Of a stretch of 38,656 bases of DNA, positions 30,828 through 38,529 are shown in pieces. The DNA lies in NCBI RefSeq assembly GCF_020829495.1, contig NZ_JAIVFQ010000064.1, positions 1 through 38,656 of the forward strand, written 5' to 3'. Numbering within the stretch: position 1 is the stretch's first letter; the number at the start of each line of letters is the position of its first letter. The notes below the pieces were generated by a model that searched no databases, was not told where the DNA came from, and was given only the letters and a program-made list of their open reading frames with translations. The DNA is from Nostoc favosum CHAB5714. Its GTDB lineage: Bacteria; Cyanobacteriota; Cyanobacteriia; Cyanobacteriales; Nostocaceae. Made by a program: the position numbers and the translations under genes.

Positions 30828-31667
30828 CTAATCAACAAAATCAGGTCGTGCCTTTCCGGTTGATTTCAACTTTTGCTCTAAAACTGCCCAATTTTCTTGC
30901 TCAATTAAGTTAGTCAACTCATCGAGATTCTGACGATATTGTTGCAGCGATCGCAGCAATGCCTGACGATTATACCGGGCCATCATCACACCCAACTCTG
31001 GATTCCCACCACCCACACGGCTGGTATCCCGAAAACCTGAACTAGCTAACTTTTGGGCTAATTCCAAAACATCGGGGTCAGTTTCACTCAAACAAGCAGC
31101 AATCAACGAGGAACTGACCATTACAGGTAAATGAGAAATCCAACTAACAGCGCGGTCATGTTGCTCTGGTTGACAATAGTATATTTTAGCGTCAAGCGAT
31201 CGCACAATTTCCTCTACAACCGTAATTGCACTAGTTTTTGTTGTAGTTATCGGTGTTAGTACATAAGGTTTATCAACAAATAAATCTCGCTGTGCAGCTT
31301 CTATCCCACTGTCTGTCCTTCCCGCCATTGGGTGACCGCCGATAAAATTATCCCAAAGGGGAGAAATCGCCTTGACTATCTGTGCTTTCGCTGATCCCAC
31401 ATCAGTTACAACGCAAGAAGCAGACAAATGAGCGATCATTTCCTTAAATTGGGGCACAATAAGCGCTAGAGGTGTACAAATAAATACAACCTCTGCGGCT
31501 GCCAATAGGCTCAGATCAACGGATGCTTGATCAACACTGCCGAGAGCAACTGCCTTTTGGCAAGTGGATTCACGGCGACTGACTCCTAAGATATGATGTC
31601 CAAGCGATCGCAAATCAAAACCCAAAGATCCGCCTATCAGTCCCAGTCCTAAAATCCCAATATTCAT
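30828..31667 (-). CDS. tyrA: Prephenate/arogenate dehydrogenase
   Basis: 279 residues. The NAD(P)-binding Rossmann motif GLGLIG is at residues 7-12 (MNIGILGLGLIGGSLGFDL). The TyrA core follows: VFICTPLALIVPQFKEM, VVTDVGSAKAQIVKAI and FIGGHPMAGRTDSGIEAA with the conserved HPMAG. Then comes AVSWISHLPVMVSSSL, whose histidine lies in the active site, and SSGFRDTSRVGGGNPELG. Cyanobacterial TyrA enzymes usually act on arogenate with NADP+, making tyrosine. Here that is inference from the group. I chose ATG 31667: the longer frame to 31985 is antisense to the pentapeptide gene. It is divergent from that gene with only 25 bp between starts. Confidence 0.92.
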   Translation of the reverse strand: MNIGILGLGLIGGSLGFDLRSLGHHILGVSRRESTCQKAVALGSVDQASVDLSLLAAAEVVFICTPLALIVPQFKEMIAHLSASCVVTDVGSAKAQIVKAISPLWDNFIGGHPMAGRTDSGIEAAQRDLFVDKPYVLTPITTTKTSAITVVEEIVRSLDAKIYYCQPEQHDRAVSWISHLPVMVSSSLIAACLSETDPDVLELAQKLASSGFRDTSRVGGGNPELGVMMARYNRQALLRSLQQYRQNLDELTNLIEQENWAVLEQKLKSTGKARPDFVD

Positions 31668-31692
31668 TTTTGATTTTGACATTCCGTTTTTT

Positions 31693-33312
31693 ATGACTTT
31701 ACCAACTATTAAAGTTGGCATCCAAGGGGTAGCATCGATGACTGTAGAGGAATTACTGGAACAATACGCGGCAGGAGTCTTAAACTTTAATGGTGTTGAC
31801 CTCTCGGAAGCTAACCTGAGTGGGGCGAAACTCAGTGGCGTGAATCTTAGCGATGCTAATTTGAGTATAGTCAACCTGAGCGGCGCGAATCTGAGTGAAG
31901 CTAACTTGAGCAATGTCTTGCTGAATGTAGCAAGACTGAGTGGCGCAAATTTATCTAGCGCCATCTTAAATAACGCCAGTCTCAATGTTGCTAATTTGAT
32001 TCGAGCGGATCTTAGTCGCGCTCAACTTAAAGGAACCTCATTGATCCGCGCCGAATTAATTCGTGCTGATCTCAGTCGCGCCGATCTGTTGGAGGCTAAC
32101 CTCACCAGTGCCGATCTGCGAGAGGCGACACTCCGCCAAGCGAATCTCCGTCACGCTAACTTGAGTGAGGCCATATTAAAAGGCGCTTCCTTGACAGGAG
32201 CCAACTTGGAGATGGCTAACTTAAATGCCAGTGATCTCAGTCATTGTGACATTAGCGGCGCAAATTTGCGAGATGCCGAACTCAGACAAGCGGTTCTCAG
32301 ACATGCTAACTTGAGCGGAGCAGATTTGAGCGGGGCGAACCTCCGGTGGGCAGATTTGAGCGGCGCAAATCTCCGGTGGGCAGATTTGAGCGGCGCAAAA
32401 TTGAGCGGGGCTACTTTAATTGGCGCAGATTTAAGCAATGCCAACTTAACGAATACAATTTTCATCCACGCCGATTTAACTCAGGCAAAATTAATTAGGG
32501 CGGAATGGATTGGTGCTGACTTAACAGGAGCAACATTAACTGGGGCAAAGCTTTATGCCACCTCCAGGTTTGGTTTAAAAACCGAAGGCATGATTTGTGA
32601 ATGGGTTGATCTTAGCCCGGCAGGCGATCGCTCCATTATCCAGAAGTTCCATTCCCAAGATTCACGAGATTTTTTTAACGAAACACCGCCAACAATCCGA
32701 ATTATTGTTGATGCAGCCATAGAACACGAAGCCAATTTTGCTCTTGCTGGCGCTTATTATCAAATTGCTCAGGAATACCGGAGGCTGAAACAACCTCCAA
32801 GCATGGAAAGTGGGCCTCGTCGAACTGTTTTCACATTTCATGTAGATAGCGACGAAGCATTATTTCCCACTGCTTACATTGCGATTCTTCCCTTTCTAGA
32901 TGCGGTATCTACCCAAAAGAATATTTCCAGGATAGTGGAAATGATTAACAATGAAGTTGTTGGGAACCAAAATTTAAAATCGCTAAAATCACCCCAGATC
33001 ATGGAAAAATTAAATATTCTTATAGAGCAAGCGATGAGTCAGGCTACAACAATTAAACAGATGAAAAAAAATATCGAAGTAGCTGCAAAGTTAAATTTTT
33101 GTAAAGCACCAACCCAAATAATTTTAACAAATTCCAGTGCCCACACTTTGATTGCCCATGACAATCCCCAGTTTGGAAAAAGATTTATTAATCGCTCTGC
33201 TCTCAATGCTTCAGCTTATAATGATATATCCAGTGAAGCAACAAAATATATATTGCCTTCGTTAAATATGGTTATGGATTTTGTCAAAGGATTTCACTAT
33301 ATTGGTCATTAG
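31693..33312 (+). CDS. Pentapeptide-repeat protein with a conserved C-terminal domain
   Basis: 539 residues. Residues ~34-295 are pentapeptide repeats of the A(D/N)LSx type (DLSEANLSGAKLSGVNLSDA...), about 50 units, predicted to fold as a right-handed quadrilateral beta-helix. The ~240 C-terminal residues are repeat-free (GMICEWVDLSPAGDRSIIQK; PPTIRIIVDAAIEHEANFAL; MVMDFVKGFHYIGH) and probably a distinct helical domain. ATG 31738 (MTVEELLEQYAAGVLNF) is an alternative start. There is no signal peptide, so it is cytoplasmic or membrane-associated. The role is unknown. It may lead an operon with the DUF1517-like gene, 79 bp downstream. Confidence 0.88.
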   Translation: MTLPTIKVGIQGVASMTVEELLEQYAAGVLNFNGVDLSEANLSGAKLSGVNLSDANLSIVNLSGANLSEANLSNVLLNVARLSGANLSSAILNNASLNVANLIRADLSRAQLKGTSLIRAELIRADLSRADLLEANLTSADLREATLRQANLRHANLSEAILKGASLTGANLEMANLNASDLSHCDISGANLRDAELRQAVLRHANLSGADLSGANLRWADLSGANLRWADLSGAKLSGATLIGADLSNANLTNTIFIHADLTQAKLIRAEWIGADLTGATLTGAKLYATSRFGLKTEGMICEWVDLSPAGDRSIIQKFHSQDSRDFFNETPPTIRIIVDAAIEHEANFALAGAYYQIAQEYRRLKQPPSMESGPRRTVFTFHVDSDEALFPTAYIAILPFLDAVSTQKNISRIVEMINNEVVGNQNLKSLKSPQIMEKLNILIEQAMSQATTIKQMKKNIEVAAKLNFCKAPTQIILTNSSAHTLIAHDNPQFGKRFINRSALNASAYNDISSEATKYILPSLNMVMDFVKGFHYIGH

Positions 33313-33354
33313 TCATTAGTCATTAGTCATTGGTCATTGGTCATTAGTCATTAG
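33309..33354. repeat. STRR heptamer CATTAGT/CATTGGT
   Basis: About six tandem 7-bp units overlap the stop of the pentapeptide gene (…GGTCATTAGTCATTAG). The gene's last codons GH-stop are within the first unit, so repeat expansion touches the 3' end of the gene. Confidence 0.85.
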
Positions 33355-33390
33355 AGTAATGTAAAAAATAAAATTTGGAGGGAGGAAAGA

Positions 33391-33984
33391 ATGCGCGATA
33401 CCTTTAATAAAATGATCGGTCGAACTCGTTATGTAGTCTTGCGCCTATTTCTGCACTTAGGAGGAGGCGAGGTAGCACCAATTTTGGGAGTATTAAATAG
33501 TGCTGGACGAGATGCGATCGATGCCGATGGCGATTTAGAAGTTTTGGGAGAAGGATTGGTAGAAATTAGCCAAACCCTACTGCAATACGATGAATATTGG
33601 CTTTCTGCTGCCAACGAAGGTGACGTATTTTTTGATGAAGGCGAGGCAGGAGATTACGTGAATGAATTATTTACTGACTCTGCCCAAAGATATCTCAGTG
33701 AACCAGGTTACAGTTCTGACTCTAGAGCGAATGAACCTTTATCTATACCTGTAACCCGCAACGTTATTGTGATGATTACAGTAGCTTATGAAGGAGAAGT
33801 ACCAGAGTTAGAAACTGATCTTTCTAACGTTCAGGCACTTAAGGAAGGCTTGAAAGCATTGATAAATTTGCATTATAAACATAGATTCAAAGCAATCCAA
33901 GTGCATTTTTCGCCAGCACAATTAGGCGATGAACTCACTAGCGATCAACTATTGCAATATTACCCAGAATTGATTCCTTTGTAA
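33391..33984 (+). CDS. DUF1517 family protein
   Basis: 197 residues. The C-terminal half carries the DUF1517 pattern: RNVIVMITVAYEGEVPELET, then DLSNVQALKEGLKALINLHY and FKAIQVHFSPAQLGDELTSD ending LLQYYPELIPL. The N-terminal half (MRDTFNKMIGRTRYVVLRLF, GRDAIDADGDLEVLGEGLVE) is acidic. Family members are thylakoid-related proteins of unknown function in plants and cyanobacteria. No clear membrane helix is present beyond VVLRLFLHLGGG. The strong RBS GGAGGGAGGAAAG ends just before ATG, one of the best in the window. Confidence 0.8.
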   Translation: MRDTFNKMIGRTRYVVLRLFLHLGGGEVAPILGVLNSAGRDAIDADGDLEVLGEGLVEISQTLLQYDEYWLSAANEGDVFFDEGEAGDYVNELFTDSAQRYLSEPGYSSDSRANEPLSIPVTRNVIVMITVAYEGEVPELETDLSNVQALKEGLKALINLHYKHRFKAIQVHFSPAQLGDELTSDQLLQYYPELIPL

Positions 33985-34054
33985 TGTGTTGGGTAGTCCG
34001 TACTTACTACTTACACCAAGAAATTGTTAAGCTCAGAGATAGGACAATAATCCA

Positions 34055-34939
34055 ATGATCATGACCATAGTACGTAAATTTACAGCCGTTTTTTTAGCTC
34101 TGAGTTTGTGTATGACAACTGTTGCTTGTGGTGGGGGAAACGAAGCTACTCCTCCAGCTAAGAACGTTAGCCAAACTTCTACTAACACAAAGCTGAGTGA
34201 CGGACAGTATCAAATACAACAAGCTACCTATGACGATGCAACTGGTGAATACAGCTTGTTTTTACTTAACAATAATCCCCCAACCTTTGCAACCGAAAAT
34301 TTGCAAATGGCACGGTTAACTGATGATGAAATCAAGCAGGGTAAAAAAACCTATCTAAAGGTAGACAAAGGCCAACCGATTTTATATCTGACGGAAGATT
34401 TTAAAATTGAGTATGTCCATAACGTTACCGAGAATAAAACCAATCCTCAAACAGGACAACAAGAGACAGTTGTAGTCCGTCGAGAAAATAATTTCTGGGC
34501 ACCATTTGCTGGGTCTGTGGCTGGTAGCTTGGCCGGTCAGGCAATTGGTAGTATGTTGTTTAGACCCCAGTATTATGTACCCCCTGTCTATCAATCAGGC
34601 CGAGGATTAAGTGGCTTCGGTGGATATGGCGGAAGCTATGGCCAAGCAGTTGAAAGCTACCAAAGTCGCTATAATACGGCACCCGCAGCCGTGAGAAATC
34701 GCACTGCGTTCCGCAATACAGGGACAATTAGAAGGTCATATCCGGGAAATTCAACTGTACGCAATACACCGCGTAGCACTACAGGTAATAACCGTCCTTC
34801 TGGTTCTGGTTTTGGTGGTAGTACGTTGCGGCCCTCTGGCAGAGCTACTTCACCCAGACGCAATTCTGGTAGTAGTTTTGGTAGTGGGCGTAGTTCCGCA
34901 CCCCGCCGCTCAACTGGTTTTGGCAGCAGACGCCGTTAG
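34055..34939 (+). CDS. Lipoprotein with Gly/Ser/Arg-rich C-terminal tail
   Basis: 294 residues. A lipoprotein signal ends in the lipobox TTVAC with C25 as the lipidation site (alternative start M3). Residues ~45-145 form a globular part (DGQYQIQQATYDDATGEYSL; FLKxDKGQP-like TYLKVDKGQPILYLTEDF). A glycine-zipper-like segment follows (FAGSVAGSLAGQAIGSMLF, ~147-165), then a basic Gly/Ser/Arg tail (~185-294) of low complexity. It follows the DUF1517 gene by 70 bp on the same strand. Function unknown; probably anchored at the outer face of a membrane. Confidence 0.82.
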   Translation: MIMTIVRKFTAVFLALSLCMTTVACGGGNEATPPAKNVSQTSTNTKLSDGQYQIQQATYDDATGEYSLFLLNNNPPTFATENLQMARLTDDEIKQGKKTYLKVDKGQPILYLTEDFKIEYVHNVTENKTNPQTGQQETVVVRRENNFWAPFAGSVAGSLAGQAIGSMLFRPQYYVPPVYQSGRGLSGFGGYGGSYGQAVESYQSRYNTAPAAVRNRTAFRNTGTIRRSYPGNSTVRNTPRSTTGNNRPSGSGFGGSTLRPSGRATSPRRNSGSSFGSGRSSAPRRSTGFGSRRR

Positions 34940-34997
34940 GAAATTCCAAATTTAATAAATAGACTACCTAAGAAGTGAAGGTAGTGTGTTGTATCAA

Positions 34998-35033
34998 GAA
35001 GTCGGAGAGTTGACTTGTAACCCTCCGACTTCT
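34998..35033 (+). terminator. Terminator after the lipoprotein gene
   Basis: AGAAGTCGGAG / CTCCGACTTCT stem (11 bp) with a ~14-base loop, followed by CTTTATATA. It ends the pentapeptide-DUF1517-lipoprotein run. Confidence 0.78.
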
Positions 35034-35070
35034 CTTTATATATATGCAATTTGTGACGATTAATTATGAA

Positions 35071-35349
35071 TTATTCGGTCAAATAATATGAGATACTAAA
35101 TACAAATATTGCTAAGAGAACAGGAACCATTTTATTAAAGTCTATTTGCTTTTTTTGAAGCATTTCTAAACAAGACATCGGGATCATCAGAGGCCAGAAG
35201 ATAGTTGTTACCAAAAACATCACAACCGATAAAAATTTATCTTCTGGAGTGGAAGTAGGATGACGTAGGGAAAATATTAACCAATTGCTTAAAAAATAGC
35301 ATGTCATAAACAGGTAAACAATAGTTAAAGTCAGTTGTATCTGATCCAT
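35071..35349 (-). CDS. Small two- or three-helix membrane protein
   Basis: 92 residues from ATG 35349, with AGGAG about 8 bases upstream. The open frame to 35490 is longer but runs through repeat DNA. Helices: IQLTLTIVYLFMTCYFLSNW (~4-23), FLSVVMFLVTTIFWPLMIP (~40-58) and VPVLLAIFVFSISYYL (~75-90). The middle loop (EMLQKKQIDFN) is basic. I do not recognise the family. It converges on the lipoprotein gene. Confidence 0.7.
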   Translation of the reverse strand: MDQIQLTLTIVYLFMTCYFLSNWLIFSLRHPTSTPEDKFLSVVMFLVTTIFWPLMIPMSCLEMLQKKQIDFNKMVPVLLAIFVFSISYYLTE

Positions 35350-35413
35350 TGTGACTACTCCTGAAGTTATGCGAACTTCACTATAGCCCAATACAGATAA
35401 CACAGATACTCGT

Positions 35414-35438
35414 AGGGACACGGCATTGCCGTGTCCCT
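35414..35438. repeat. Perfect palindrome AGGGACACGGCA/TGCCGTGTCCCT
   Basis: A 12-bp perfect stem with a one-base loop, of a type dispersed in Nostoc genomes. It lies upstream of the small membrane protein and could act as a hairpin in either transcript. Confidence 0.7.
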
Positions 35439-35486
35439 CATTAAAATGAGAATAGTTCTCTTCCCATCCTCCCCTGCTCCCCTTCC

Positions 35487-35570
35487 TCACCCGCCGACAT
35501 GAACACCAGGACGGATGTGGGGATTCTTTTCAGCCCGACGGAGTACTTCACGGGTGACCAAATAATTACT
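35487..35570 (-). pseudogene. 3' fragment of an unrecognised gene
   Basis: The minus strand reads NYLVTREVLRRAEKNPHIRP, then GVHVGG and a TGA at 35487-35489. The sense looks natural and ends abruptly upstream where the GC-rich repeat block at 35579 begins. Only ~27 codons remain and I cannot name the protein. It may be a chance frame. Confidence 0.3.
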
Positions 35571-35578
35571 AATTCGTA

Positions 35579-35690
35579 ATGACGCTCGCGGACTCGCTAC
35601 CGCTACGCTATCGGCGTCGCACTTTTGGTGATAGAGTTAAAACAGGCGATCGCCCCGATAATATTCATAGTTCCGGTAGAGGCGATCGCA
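35579..35690 (+). repeat. 112-bp direct repeat, copy 1
   Basis: Begins ATGACGCTCGCGGACTCGCT and ends at GGCGATCGCA. It recurs at 35728-35839, offset 149 bp, with a few differences. It includes ATCGGCGTCGC-type palindromes and two HIP1-like GCGATCGC sites. Confidence 0.88.
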
Positions 35691-35727
35691 TTTAATACTT
35701 TACTACGCGTGATGTCTACGACGGGCT

Positions 35728-35839
35728 ATGACGCTCGCGGACTCGCTACCGCTACGCTATCGGCGTCGCACTTCTGGTGATAGGGTTAAACCAGGCGATC
35801 GCCAGAGCGAATATTCATATTATTGTAAAGGCGATCGCA
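35728..35839 (+). repeat. 112-bp direct repeat, copy 2
   Basis: Second copy of the block at 35579, ending 15 bp past which the PIN gene's stop lies. A third, decayed relative (CTGGTGATAGGGTTAAACAG ... GCGATCGCAC) is at 36712-36797, so the PIN/antitoxin pair is bracketed by copies of this repeat. Confidence 0.85.
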
Positions 35840-35854
35840 ACTCATATAACCTCT

Positions 35855-36292
35855 CTACCTTGATTTAAACGGATTCACAATTTCTAATTGACCAGCTACT
35901 ATTAACCCATCCTGCATATCTTCAGAATAAAGAATACTTGCTCTTGCCGACAGCGCACAAGCAACAATTAAACCATCCCAAAAAGAAAAATTATATCGAC
36001 TGCGGATATCCGATGCAGATTCAAAAATATTTAAATTGAACTCTACCACAGTACAGCGACGGTAAAGCGACTGAATCACAGCTTTGATTTGCTCTTCGTT
36101 AAAAGCTGCTTTTTTCAGCAAATTAGCACAAACCTCATTCACAACCTGCGTACTGATAATTATTCCTTCATTTGACGTAATTGAAATAGCAATATTACGT
36201 TTTCTGTCTCTTTCTGCCACTTCTATCTTTTTGTCATCAAATAAACGATAGAGCCAAACATTTGTATCAATAAAATATCTATTATCAGTCAT
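35855..36292 (-). CDS. PIN-domain ribonuclease, toxin of a type II toxin-antitoxin pair
   Basis: 145 residues. The PIN metal site is complete: D9 and N11 (YFIDTNVWLY), E53 (VVNEVC), D106 (SFWDGLIVACAL) and D125 (YSEDMQDG). This is the VapC-like arrangement of a Mg2+-dependent RNase that would cut tRNA, rRNA or mRNA when free of antitoxin. The antitoxin gene ends 2 bp upstream on the same strand, so it is made first and the two are coupled. The 112-bp repeats lie immediately downstream. I cannot name the RNA target. Confidence 0.88.
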   Translation of the reverse strand: MTDNRYFIDTNVWLYRLFDDKKIEVAERDRKRNIAISITSNEGIIISTQVVNEVCANLLKKAAFNEEQIKAVIQSLYRRCTVVEFNLNIFESASDIRSRYNFSFWDGLIVACALSARASILYSEDMQDGLIVAGQLEIVNPFKSR

Positions 36293-36294
36293 AA

Positions 36295-36510
36295 CTAGCG
36301 ACTGTAAATTTCTTCAGGGCTGAGTACACCATTCACTTGAATGGGATTTTCAGTTAACTCATCAATTATGTCTTTTTTTGAAAATGATTTTTTCTTCACC
36401 AAAATAATTACTTTAATATCATCTCCTTCTCCAAATTCTTGTTTGTACTCATCAGGAATCTGAATTAACCCATTTTGAATTTTTGCTTGAAACTCTACCG
36501 CATTCAACAT
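36295..36510 (-). CDS. Antitoxin, AbrB/MazE-like or DUF2281-like
   Basis: 71 residues. The first ~40, FQAKIQNGLIQIPDEYKQEF, then GEGDDIKVIILVKKK, have the short strand-loop-strand pattern of swapped-hairpin (AbrB/MazE) DNA-binding antitoxins. The C-terminal ~30 (KKDIIDELTENPIQVNG, LSPEEIYSR) is the likely toxin-binding tail. It directly precedes the PIN gene with a 2-bp gap. By analogy with VapBC/MazEF it should neutralise the PIN protein and repress the operon. Confidence 0.8.
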   Translation of the reverse strand: MLNAVEFQAKIQNGLIQIPDEYKQEFGEGDDIKVIILVKKKSFSKKDIIDELTENPIQVNGVLSPEEIYSR

Positions 36511-36711
36511 CTTTAAATTCTCTTATCTAGCTATATAAATCAATTTTAGCTCTATTGCCCAGTTCTCTGATCGGGTTTACCAAAATCTGAATTGCATTTC
36601 TACAGGTTATTTCATTTCCTAATCAAGGCGATCGTCAAGGGCATTATTACAGCTTCTCGCTGCCAAAATTGCTATATAACTCTCATAGAAGCGATTTCTT
36701 TTGATTCGCCG

Positions 36712-36797
36712 CTTTACGTCTACGCACTGCTGGTGATAGGGTTAAACAGGCGACACACCCTTAATAATCATACTCTTGCTTAATGCGATCGCACCTC
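36712..36797 (+). repeat. Decayed relative of the 112-bp repeat
   Basis: CTGGTGATAGGGTTAAACAG and a terminal GCGATCGCAC match the middle and end of the 35579/35728 repeats, with a diverged core. It overlaps the end of the interval before the third Uma2 gene. Confidence 0.6.
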
Positions 36798-36812
36798 AAT
36801 TTTCTCATGCAT

Positions 36813-37418
36813 TTAATGAGGGAGAATATTATCTAAGCGAAGTTGCAAGCCAGGTAAAAGCGGCGAATTAATTGCTTGATTTAGTCGGTATTGTTGTTGA
36901 ATATAGCTGTCTTCAACTAATTGACAAATAGTGAATGTAGGTTGTTTAGGTTTACCAATAAATGCTACACCGCCCAATCCTCGATAATCTACAATCCAAT
37001 ATTCAGGAATGCCTAAAAGTGCATATTCTTCAACTTTCCGTGCATAGTCGGTTTCCCAGTTGCTGCTAACAACTTCCACCACCAATTTAATTGAGCGTCC
37101 CATTGTAATTACGGGTTCTCGCTCACATTGTGGTTCACGGTCAAGAACGGTTTCATCAAGAACTACAACATCAGGACGACGAGCTGTAGCTGTATCTGCA
37201 AAGGGATAAATTAAACAAGTGCGAGGAATAAACCAGGGGAGTTGTTCTGCAACAAGGTAGATCCCAACTTGGGTTGCAAGTTTGCCACTTACCGTTTCGT
37301 GTGGGCCAGTGGGTTCCATATCAATTAGTTCTCCGTCTGCTAATTCATAGCGGGGATTGTCTCGGTATTGGGAAAGAAAATTTTCAAATGTGAGGATTTT
37401 TGGGGAGATATATGTCAT
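36813..37418 (-). CDS. Uma2 family (DUF820) PD-(D/E)XK endonuclease-like protein
   Basis: 201 residues from ATG 37418 (AGGAG ~10 bases upstream; an in-frame TTG sits closer). The canonical core reads ARRPDVVVLDE, IKLVVEVVSSNWETDYARKV and EEYALLGIPEYWIVDYRG. This gives the P-D, E-V-x-S and K residues of the nuclease fold. The N-terminal FENFLSQYRDNPRYELADGE is also typical. Of the three Uma2 genes here it matches the family best. It lies 200 bp upstream of the divergent HIT gene; the cellular role is unknown. Confidence 0.9.
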   Translation of the reverse strand: MTYISPKILTFENFLSQYRDNPRYELADGELIDMEPTGPHETVSGKLATQVGIYLVAEQLPWFIPRTCLIYPFADTATARRPDVVVLDETVLDREPQCEREPVITMGRSIKLVVEVVSSNWETDYARKVEEYALLGIPEYWIVDYRGLGGVAFIGKPKQPTFTICQLVEDSYIQQQYRLNQAINSPLLPGLQLRLDNILPH

Positions 37419-37629
37419 GAAAGTCAATCTCCTAAAGGCAAGTTATTTTGATTATAAGTTAACCGCGATCGCTCTTAGTGTCTCCCTTTAAGAGAAGACT
37501 GCGACCCCATCACCGTTTTGGTTCTATGCACTTCTAATGATAAGAACTCTTGCAAAAGTTTTTTGTGTAAATGATCTAGTCGCTACAGTAAACCTTTAAA
37601 ATCTCTAGCAGATGATTAGGTAGATTGGT

Positions 37630-37980
37630 ATGAGTGAAACTACAGAAACGATTTTCAGCAAAATTATTCGTCGGGAAATTCCCGTTGATATTGTTTATGA
37701 GGATGATTTAGCCTTGGCATTCAAAGACATCCATCCCCAAGCGCCAGTTCACATCCTCGTCATTCCCAAAAAACCCATTCCCACACTAGCTGATGCTGAA
37801 TCTCAGGATCATGCTTTGTTGGGGCATCTTTTGTTAACCGCCAAACGTGTTGCAAAAGAAGCTGGACTGGAAAACGGTTATCGAGTTGTCATCAACACCG
37901 GTGATGATGGTGGACAGACAGTCTACCACTTACATCTGCATATTTTAGGAGGACGGCAGTTGAGCTGGCCGCCTGGTTGA
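37630..37980 (+). CDS. HIT family nucleotide-binding protein (HINT-like)
   Basis: 116 residues. The histidine triad H100-L-H102-L-H104 lies in TVYHLHLHILGGR. The N-terminus TIFSKIIRREIPVDIVYEDD and AFKDIHPQAPVHILVIPKK are family hallmarks. The C-terminus ends SWPPG, as in HINT proteins. These are purine nucleoside phosphoramidases or AMP-lysine hydrolases in the cytosol. It is a full-length, intact member. MITE-2 copy 3 begins 9 bp after its stop. Confidence 0.93.
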   Translation: MSETTETIFSKIIRREIPVDIVYEDDLALAFKDIHPQAPVHILVIPKKPIPTLADAESQDHALLGHLLLTAKRVAKEAGLENGYRVVINTGDDGGQTVYHLHLHILGGRQLSWPPG

Positions 37981-37988
37981 TACAGCAG

Positions 37989-38343
37989 CAGGACTTACGC
38001 AAAATACCTCTCAAACTCTTATTTCTCCGTGTCGCGCCAGTTGCTTCTCCCTTGGCGCTAGCCTCTCCCTTTGGGATTCGGGGAGACGCTGCGCGTAGCA
38101 AGATCCCCGGAGGGGTACAAGTCTCTTAACCGCAAGGGCGCACTAGCTTCTCTGTGTCTCTGTGGTTCGATTTTCCGTTACCTGTGCGTAATATCATGTC
38201 CGCTTGATTACTTATTAAACCCGAATCACCCCACCCCGACAATCGTCGCTTTGTCTCCCCTCCCCGCAAGCAGGAGGGGTTGGGGGTGGGGTGCAATGAC
38301 TGTGGGAATCATAACTATTTATCCGGACATGATATAAGTCCTA
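37989..38343. mobile_element. MITE-2 copy 3, interrupted by MITE-1
   Basis: Left end CAGGACTTACGCA (first base changed). The right end TGCG-TAAGTCCTA is split by a MITE-1 at 38192-38334. AGCAG is duplicated at 37984-37988 and 38344-38348. The interior holds palindromic GCTAGCCTCTCCC/GGGGAGACGC-type sequence with no coding capacity. Confidence 0.88.
38192..38334 (-). mobile_element. MITE-1 copy 9, inserted in the right TIR of MITE-2 copy 3
   Basis: 143 bp, inverted orientation, left end perfect, right end with one change (TCCGGACATGATA). TAA is duplicated at 38189-38191 and 38335-38337. Removing it restores TGCGTAAGTCCTA. This is the same target base as used by MITE-3 in copy 1. Confidence 0.93.
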
Positions 38344-38460
38344 AGCAGAATTCAGAATTCAGGAGTCAGAAGTCAGAAGGAAAACAGGCTTTCTACCTAA
38401 CTTTGAGACCTATATTGTGTACTTCATCAACTTGAAATCTGCTGTAAAACCATAAAACCG

Positions 38461-38490
38461 GATGAATTGTGTCTATAGACGCGATTCATC
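38461..38490. repeat. 30-bp near-palindrome GATGAATTGTGTCTATAGACGC…
   Basis: A near-perfect palindrome centred on TCTATAGA, of the GATGAATCGCGTCT type scattered in Nostoc genomes. It lies 45 bp from the presumed IS200/IS605 right end. Confidence 0.7.
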
Positions 38491-38529
38491 ACTAAATCAA
38501 AAACGCTTCCTTCCAAAATTCTGTAGGAA

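Noticed and set aside
31668..31985. N-terminal extension of tyrA (about 106 residues of LASLRFAPL-type sequence)
   Set aside because: It is antisense to the pentapeptide repeats and low-complexity. The Rossmann start MNIGILGLG is at 31667.
32241..32465. Minus-strand frame of APLKSAHRRFAPL repeats
   Set aside because: Antisense shadow of pentapeptide repeats.
38071..38337. Plus-strand 88-codon frame near the right end
   Set aside because: It spans the MITE-2/MITE-1 nest and has MITE-derived residues.
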